A stretch of 64,000 nt of DNA. Origin: Spirochaeta isovalerica. GTDB taxonomy: Bacteria > Spirochaetota > Spirochaetia > DSM-2461. This document shows positions 59,569-64,000 of the stretch, one piece after another. The notes below the pieces were generated by a model. It did not search any database. It was not told the origin of the DNA and saw only the letters and a program-made list of their open reading frames with translations. The DNA lies in the NCBI RefSeq assembly GCF_014207565.1, contig NZ_JACHGJ010000005.1, forward strand, positions 1 through 64,000, in the 5' to 3' direction. Each line of letters opens with the position of its first letter. Positions within the stretch are counted from its first letter, which is position 1. The translations under genes were made by a program, and so were the position numbers.

Positions 59569-60936
59569 TTATATTTTAATAATTAACATTTTGTTTATAA
59601 GTTCCAGAAAGAAAAGCGCCCCTTCCAGTTCGGGATAAATGGAATGAAGCCCCTTTATAATAATCGTCCCCTTCGTTCCCCTCGGGCCACCGAGGATCTT
59701 TTCCGCCAGACAAAGGTTGTAGTAGGGACATTCTTTCAGGTTCTCCCGGACTCTGGTTTCCTTGAGAACTTTATTTATCCTCTTTATCAGCTGACGGCTT
59801 TCGCTCCGGCTTTTCACCGAATCGAGAAAGCTGAGCTTTCTGTCTTCCTCTTTCTGCCGTATTCTGATTTTTTCAATCATTTCGTTTACCGAATACTGAT
59901 GGATTTTTTCAAGACGGAAAATTACGGCGCAGCACTCGATAAGACTGTAGAGAAGGTCCCCTTTATTATGGCGCATGGAAGGGGGCAGTATCGACCTGAC
60001 CCTCATCTCTACAGGGTGGTTTTCCTCATCGGATTCATGAAGGTAGGGAGTCAGCAGCGCAACGACCTGGGGATCCGTCAGCAGATCGGTAAATCGTTTT
60101 TCCGCTTTACTGTCGGGCGTTATGAAATACACGACCCCTTTGAGAGCCCCGAATGTTTTTAGAGTATCCAGGTATCCGAGTTCCCTGAAACGATCGAGAA
60201 ACTCGCGGTTGAAGTCCAGAACTCCCCCCATATTGATAGAGTTCTTTATATAAACGGTATCGGTCCCTTCTATATTCGGCCGCTTGTTGACTCCCATTCC
60301 GGAAATATCGATCGTTATGATTTTTCTATAGCCGCGGGCCCTGGCCAGACGGTAGGGAATATTATCGTAAACGCCGCCGTCAATGTATTTTTTACCTCTT
60401 ATAACAGGATTGTGGAAACCGGGAAAAGCCGAACTGGCCATAAGGTAATCAACAAGCGTTCCCGGCTCCATCTCCTCGACAAAAACTTCTTTGGCTTTCA
60501 GTTCGGAAATATTGAAGGTCACGACGCCCAGATCTTTCCCTCCGGTCCGGATTTTTTCCTCATCGATGGAGCTGTCGAGCAGCTTTCTGAGCGGCGTCGT
60601 ATCGAGGCCGCCCCCGTGAATGGCATCGCGGTAAAACTCTCTCATGGAAGGTATGTTCTTAAGATTCATTTTCAGCTCGCCGTTTTCCGTCAGTTCTTCG
60701 GGAATTTTAATGAGAAAATCAACCGTGATGTTATCACCGATAAAATAGAGATCCTCTTCGTTTCCCTGAGCCAGAAAACCGGCGATTATGGCGCCGATCG
60801 AGTTTCCGATAAAGGCTTCGACCTCGACTCCCAGCTCACGGAGAGCTCTCCAGGCACCGATATGATAAATCCCTTTCGCTCCGCCGCCACTGAGCACAAG
60901 GCACCAGGGCTCTTCTTTTTTTCCGAACCAATTCAT
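59569..60936 (-). CDS. Patatin-like phospholipase
   Basis: 455 residues from ATG 60936 (CGGAGG 11 nt upstream). The frame also opens at 61008 but that extension is not conserved-looking. Patatin fold: oxyanion motif SGGGAKG (about 17-23), the nucleophile elbow GNSIG (G-x-S-x-G, near 45), and the catalytic Asp in YIDGGVYDNIPY (near 198). It hydrolyses acyl esters of lipids. A C-terminal region of about 180 residues, basic and helical (RQKEEDRKLSFLDSVKSRSESRQ), is extra and unassigned. It has no signal peptide, so it acts in the cytosol or on the inner membrane face. Confidence 0.88.
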   Translation of the reverse strand: MNWFGKKEEPWCLVLSGGGAKGIYHIGAWRALRELGVEVEAFIGNSIGAIIAGFLAQGNEEDLYFIGDNITVDFLIKIPEELTENGELKMNLKNIPSMREFYRDAIHGGGLDTTPLRKLLDSSIDEEKIRTGGKDLGVVTFNISELKAKEVFVEEMEPGTLVDYLMASSAFPGFHNPVIRGKKYIDGGVYDNIPYRLARARGYRKIITIDISGMGVNKRPNIEGTDTVYIKNSINMGGVLDFNREFLDRFRELGYLDTLKTFGALKGVVYFITPDSKAEKRFTDLLTDPQVVALLTPYLHESDEENHPVEMRVRSILPPSMRHNKGDLLYSLIECCAVIFRLEKIHQYSVNEMIEKIRIRQKEEDRKLSFLDSVKSRSESRQLIKRINKVLKETRVRENLKECPYYNLCLAEKILGGPRGTKGTIIIKGLHSIYPELEGALFFLELINKMLIIKI

Positions 60937-60977
60937 ACAGCACAAAGCCTCCGGAAAAATTATAGCCGAGTGTAATG

Positions 60978-61019
60978 CAAAAAAAAAGAGCGGCTGTGAA
61001 AACTTCACAGACCGCTCTT
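60978..61019 (-). terminator. Intrinsic terminator after the rrf2-type gene
   Basis: AAGAGCGG-CTGTGAA (60986-61000) pairs with TTCACAG-A-CCGCTCTT (61004-61019), one bulged base and a 3-nt loop. On the minus strand it is followed by a run of ten T. It ends the Rrf2 transcript, about 100 bp after its stop, before the patatin gene. Confidence 0.88.
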
Positions 61020-61120
61020 CACGGGAAAATTATGGTTTCATGCAATGTAAATTAGGACTATCTAACAAGATTAATATAACCACATCATTTTCTATTGTCA
61101 ACAATTTTTGTGAATTTTAT

Positions 61121-61570
61121 TTAAATCTGATAATCGGGGATGTATCCGTTCTTTTTCAAAAGGTAATCTTCTTTCAGCTTTTCGAAATCGACACTGTCGA
61201 TAATAGAGGAAATGGCATCGCCGACGCTCCGCCAGACCGGAGCGAAAATGCAAGTCGACAGCTCGTTGCATGGAGACGGAGCCTCGCAGTCGATACAGGA
61301 GATGGGATACACTGAACCTTCAATATATCGGACAACCTCTCCGAGTGTTATTTCTCTGGGAGGACGGGCCAGAGCGTAACCACCCCTGGCTCCTTTGCGG
61401 CTCACCAGAAAACCGCCCCGTTTCAAATTAAGCAGGATCTGCTCCAGAAATTTCCGGGGGATATCCTGCCTGTTGGCGATATCCTCGATATGAATCAGCT
61501 TGTCGGGGTAATGACAGGCCAGTTCGAGAATAACTTTGAGGGAATAATCGCCTTTATATGTAATTTTCAC
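61121..61570 (-). CDS. Rrf2-family regulator with IscR-type cysteines
   Basis: A 149-residue winged-helix regulator. Helix-turn-helix: IHIEDIANRQDIPRKFLEQILLNLKRGGFLVSRKGARGGYAL (27-66). The effector end holds C95-x5-C101-x5-C107, the same spacing as the three Fe-S ligands of IscR (C92, C98, C104), with one extra Cys at 92. It should carry a [2Fe-2S] or [4Fe-4S] cluster and sense iron, oxygen or nitric oxide. Starts with GTG 61570 after AAAGGA. Not next to isc or suf genes; it is divergent from the hybrid kinase at 61652, which it might regulate. Confidence 0.88.
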   Translation of the reverse strand: MKITYKGDYSLKVILELACHYPDKLIHIEDIANRQDIPRKFLEQILLNLKRGGFLVSRKGARGGYALARPPREITLGEVVRYIEGSVYPISCIDCEAPSPCNELSTCIFAPVWRSVGDAISSIIDSVDFEKLKEDYLLKKNGYIPDYQI

Positions 61571-61612
61571 ATTAAAATCCTTTCGAAATTTACTTAAAAT
61601 ATATAGTTTTTA

Positions 61613-61651
61613 TTCATAAAGTGCCAGAAGTCCCCTTATAATAAGTTTATA
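61613..61651 (+). promoter_or_regulatory. Promoter of the terminal hybrid kinase, close to the start codon
   Basis: -35 TTCATA (61613-61618), 18-nt spacer, perfect -10 TATAAT (61637-61642), then nine bases to ATG 61652. Predicted transcription start 61648-61650, so the 5' leader would be 2-4 nt. No ribosome binding site is present. Lies in the 81-bp gap divergent from the Rrf2 gene. Confidence 0.55.
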
Positions 61652-64000
61652 ATGAAAATATCTCAAAGGATTCTGATTCTTATCGTTTTAAATATCGCAA
61701 CTCTTCTCGGAATGGCCGGCAGCATCTTTTTCCTGGGAGAAACAGAACAGGAATACTACGAACAGGCCGACATTCTCATTTCCATGAAAAGCCTTTTTAT
61801 AGAAAAGCAGTATATGGAGAAAATGATTCTCAATGATATTCCCATTTTCGGCGACCGGCAGAAGCTTGACAGTATGCTGGATCGCTACTCTTTGCAGATA
61901 AACAGGTCTCTACTGGACAGCAACAGCTCTCTCTACGACAGGTTTGACAGCCTCAGGCAGAGACGGGATGAACTGACGGAGATGGTACTTAATCTGCATA
62001 GCAGGCAAAGGGATTTTCTGAGGATAATTACAGCTGACGGAAAGAGGATCGAGGAGATGACCGGGAAACTACAGGAACAACCGGTTCTGCAATTATCTGA
62101 ATTCCTCACGTTTCTTTCACAGGAAAATAAAATCAGTTTTTCCGATCCCGAAGTGATGGAATCCTATGGAGAAAGTCTTTCCAACCTGGTTCAGGATCTT
62201 CCTGACAGTCTGAAAAGAGAAGCCGGAGATCTTCTGGAAAAGATTAAGGAGATGGAAAACTTTCTTCTGGTAAACGGGGAAAAGGAGAAAAACCTCGCAA
62301 TAGAGCTCTATGAAACAGATGATGCCCTTCTTCTGCTTGTGGACAATATTGTCAATGAACTGCATAACAAAATAGCCATCAGGGAAGATCAGGAACAATT
62401 TGCCATCTTCAGCGGCATCCTCTTTATCATGCTCATATCCATTTGGGCGACAGCTTTTCTGGGCAGATCGATCAGCCGCCCCATCGAGGAGCTGCGGTCC
62501 TATGTACACTCTATTGATCTTTCCGATATCAAATTAAAACCGGACAGAAAGAAGCTGGACGGTATAAACGCGCGCCATAACCTTGAAATCGCCCAGCTCG
62601 CCGAATCCTATGCCACTCTTGAAGAGGCTCTTTTCGATAAAATGTCGGAACTGGAAGAGAGAAGCGAATCGCTGACAAATGAACTGAAGGAACGAAAAAA
62701 AACAGAGCGGAAACTGAAGCAGACGGAAAATTACCTGAACAATATAATCCAGTCGCTGAACAGTCTGATAATAACGGCCGATTCCGGGGGCAGACTGATT
62801 CACTGGAACAAACAGGCAGAGGATCTATCCGAGGAAGACGACTCAGAACTCTTTAACCGCTTCCCCTTCCTCCTGACGTTCAAAGAGCCGATATCCGAAG
62901 TAATGGAAACAGGCAGAACATGGTCGGACAATGCCGTGAAAATAGAGCCATTACCGGACCGGTATTTCAACATCCATCTGACCCCTCTGGAAGGCAGGAA
63001 GTCGGGAATCGTTATCCGCCTCGATGATATTACCCAGATAAGAAACATTGAAAACCAGCTCCTGGAAACCCAGAAATGGGAAACCCTGGGTGTCCTGACG
63101 AGCGGCTTCGCTCACGACTTCAACAATGTTCTGACCGGAATCGTCACCTCCTCATCCATACTTATCCATTTGGCGGAACGCAACTATCCGGAACTGGATA
63201 AGACATTTACCGACTGTCTGAGCATAATAGACCGGTCGGGCAACAGGGCGGCGGCCATGGTTCAGCAGTTGCTCAGTCTCTCGCGGACCAATGAACTGAA
63301 TTTCACATCCATCGATTTGAGAAATTCTCTGGAGGACGTGAAGGCCATTTGCGGCAATTCCTTTGACAAATCAGTCAAATTCATTCTCGACCTGCCCCGG
63401 GAAAATATCCGCGTCCAGGCTGACAACGCCCAGCTTGAACAGATATTTCTCAATCTCTGCATTAACTCCTATCACGCCATGACGGAAATGCGCGATAAAA
63501 AAGAGAAGAACGGCGGCGAATTGAAAATTACCCTTTATACGAAAACCATAGACCGTTATTCCGGCGAGGATGAAAAGGGATATGCCCAGGGACAATACGC
63601 TGCGGTTGCCATCAGCGATACCGGCGTCGGGATACCTGCGGAAAAAAAGAAGAAGATCTTCGATCCCTTTTTCACCACGAAAGACAAAAGCAAGGGAACG
63701 GGGCTGGGGCTGACAATGGTTCAGCATATAGTCAATCAGCATAAAGGCTTTATCGAGCTCTACTCCGAACCGGGGCGGGGAACGGTTATCACCGTGTATC
63801 TGCCTCTGGCCTCAGCGATGATCGAAGAGGAACAGAAAGCGCCGGAAGAGCGGATACTGGTCAAGGGAGAAGGATCGGTTCTGGTTATTGATGATGAAGA
63901 AGTTCTGCGGGTTCTGACCGAATCCATCCTGAAGGAATGCGGTTACGATGTCATGGTTGCGGAGGACGGTTTCAAAGGAGTGGATCTGTACAGAAAGAAC
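61652..64000 (+). CDS. Hybrid sensor histidine kinase (partial, cut by the window end)
   Basis: 783 codons are in the window, the frame still open at 64000. Helix 1 (ILILIVLNIATLLGMAGSIFF), a helical periplasmic sensor (about 30-250) rich in coiled coil, helix 2 (FAIFSGILFIMLISIWATAF), HAMP, a coiled linker (EERSESLTNELKERKKTERKL), a PAS-like domain (about 365-460), then HisKA with His near residue 487 in SGFAHDFNNVLTGI, a HATPase with DTGVGI and GTGLGLTMV, and the start of a receiver (about 741 on: VLVIDDEEVLRVLTESIL). The phospho-acceptor Asp lies past the window. ATG 61652 has no ribosome binding site; the TATAAT box ends 9 nt upstream. Confidence 0.88.
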   Translation, partial: MKISQRILILIVLNIATLLGMAGSIFFLGETEQEYYEQADILISMKSLFIEKQYMEKMILNDIPIFGDRQKLDSMLDRYSLQINRSLLDSNSSLYDRFDSLRQRRDELTEMVLNLHSRQRDFLRIITADGKRIEEMTGKLQEQPVLQLSEFLTFLSQENKISFSDPEVMESYGESLSNLVQDLPDSLKREAGDLLEKIKEMENFLLVNGEKEKNLAIELYETDDALLLLVDNIVNELHNKIAIREDQEQFAIFSGILFIMLISIWATAFLGRSISRPIEELRSYVHSIDLSDIKLKPDRKKLDGINARHNLEIAQLAESYATLEEALFDKMSELEERSESLTNELKERKKTERKLKQTENYLNNIIQSLNSLIITADSGGRLIHWNKQAEDLSEEDDSELFNRFPFLLTFKEPISEVMETGRTWSDNAVKIEPLPDRYFNIHLTPLEGRKSGIVIRLDDITQIRNIENQLLETQKWETLGVLTSGFAHDFNNVLTGIVTSSSILIHLAERNYPELDKTFTDCLSIIDRSGNRAAAMVQQLLSLSRTNELNFTSIDLRNSLEDVKAICGNSFDKSVKFILDLPRENIRVQADNAQLEQIFLNLCINSYHAMTEMRDKKEKNGGELKITLYTKTIDRYSGEDEKGYAQGQYAAVAISDTGVGIPAEKKKKIFDPFFTTKDKSKGTGLGLTMVQHIVNQHKGFIELYSEPGRGTVITVYLPLASAMIEEEQKAPEERILVKGEGSVLVIDDEEVLRVLTESILKECGYDVMVAEDGFKGVDLYRKN

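Noticed and set aside
1-64000. Search by eye for CRISPR repeats, prophage genes, toxin-antitoxin pairs and restriction systems.
   Set aside because: No regularly spaced direct repeats and no genes of those kinds were seen.

Overview
The window reads as one chromosomal piece of a free-living, probably anaerobic, Gram-negative bacterium, most likely a spirochaete (Spirochaeta-like). This is inferred from several things: an outer-membrane TolC-type efflux system, a tungsten-type aldehyde ferredoxin oxidoreductase, a very large type I signal peptidase, sugar ABC transport whose binding protein starts its mature part with AGGQQ, and many Cache/PAS/GGDEF/histidine-kinase sensors. I see no rRNA, tRNA, CRISPR array, prophage or complete insertion sequence. 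No taxonomy search could be run.

Layout. 1-450: the 5' tip of a transposase-like gene facing outwards and a short RadC/JAB gene. 575-7488: a glycan locus, with a GH130 enzyme divergent from PIG-L deacetylase, GT4, an (alpha/alpha)6 glycosidase-like protein, and a GT4 fused to a second (alpha/alpha)6-like domain. 7555-8947: decayed DNA (MATE transporter pseudogene plus a second gene remnant). 8976-11405: ZIP metal transporter with a Fur-like palindrome, a family-3 solute-binding protein, and a TetR regulator. 11470-13721: ABC exporter that shares a matching spaced operator with that TetR. 13718-19084: diguanylate cyclase, the MoaD / unknown 146-aa / AOR operon, and two TetR genes. 19193-24501: DUF1576 membrane protein with a small partner, a hybrid kinase, and two small envelope proteins. 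24613-33856: signal peptidase, DJ-1 protein, a GNAT-histidine kinase fusion tail-to-tail with a second kinase carrying a Cys4 motif in its ATP lid, a PAS-GGDEF protein, MFS and phosphatase. 33844-40543: Hsp70-like protein and a LacI-controlled sugar ABC operon with pgmB. 40544-48789: orphan secreted and cytosolic proteins, DMT and MFS transporters, DUF1847, cmoM, HAD phosphatase, FHA-cyclase, azlCD. 48836-59500: an eight-gene efflux operon combining a MacA/MacB-type ABC system with an RND pump and TolC. 59569-64000: patatin, an Rrf2 regulator with IscR-type cysteines, and a hybrid kinase cut by the window end.

How the parts work together. Control by small-molecule repressors (three TetR, one LacI) is visible as inverted repeats lying on promoters. 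Signal transduction is dense: five kinases or hybrid kinases, counting the partial one, plus two GGDEF proteins and one class III cyclase domain. Gene packing is tight. Stop/start overlaps of 1-17 bp run through the operons, and convergent genes share their tails. Three genes (hybrid kinase at 23264, lepB at 24613, hybrid kinase at 61652) have good sigma70-type promoters whose -10 box lies so close to the start codon that the mRNA would be leaderless or nearly so. The least explained items are the GNAT-kinase fusion, the Cys4 kinase, the AOR-linked 146-aa protein, the DUF1576 pair and a small transcription unit at 40721-40880.
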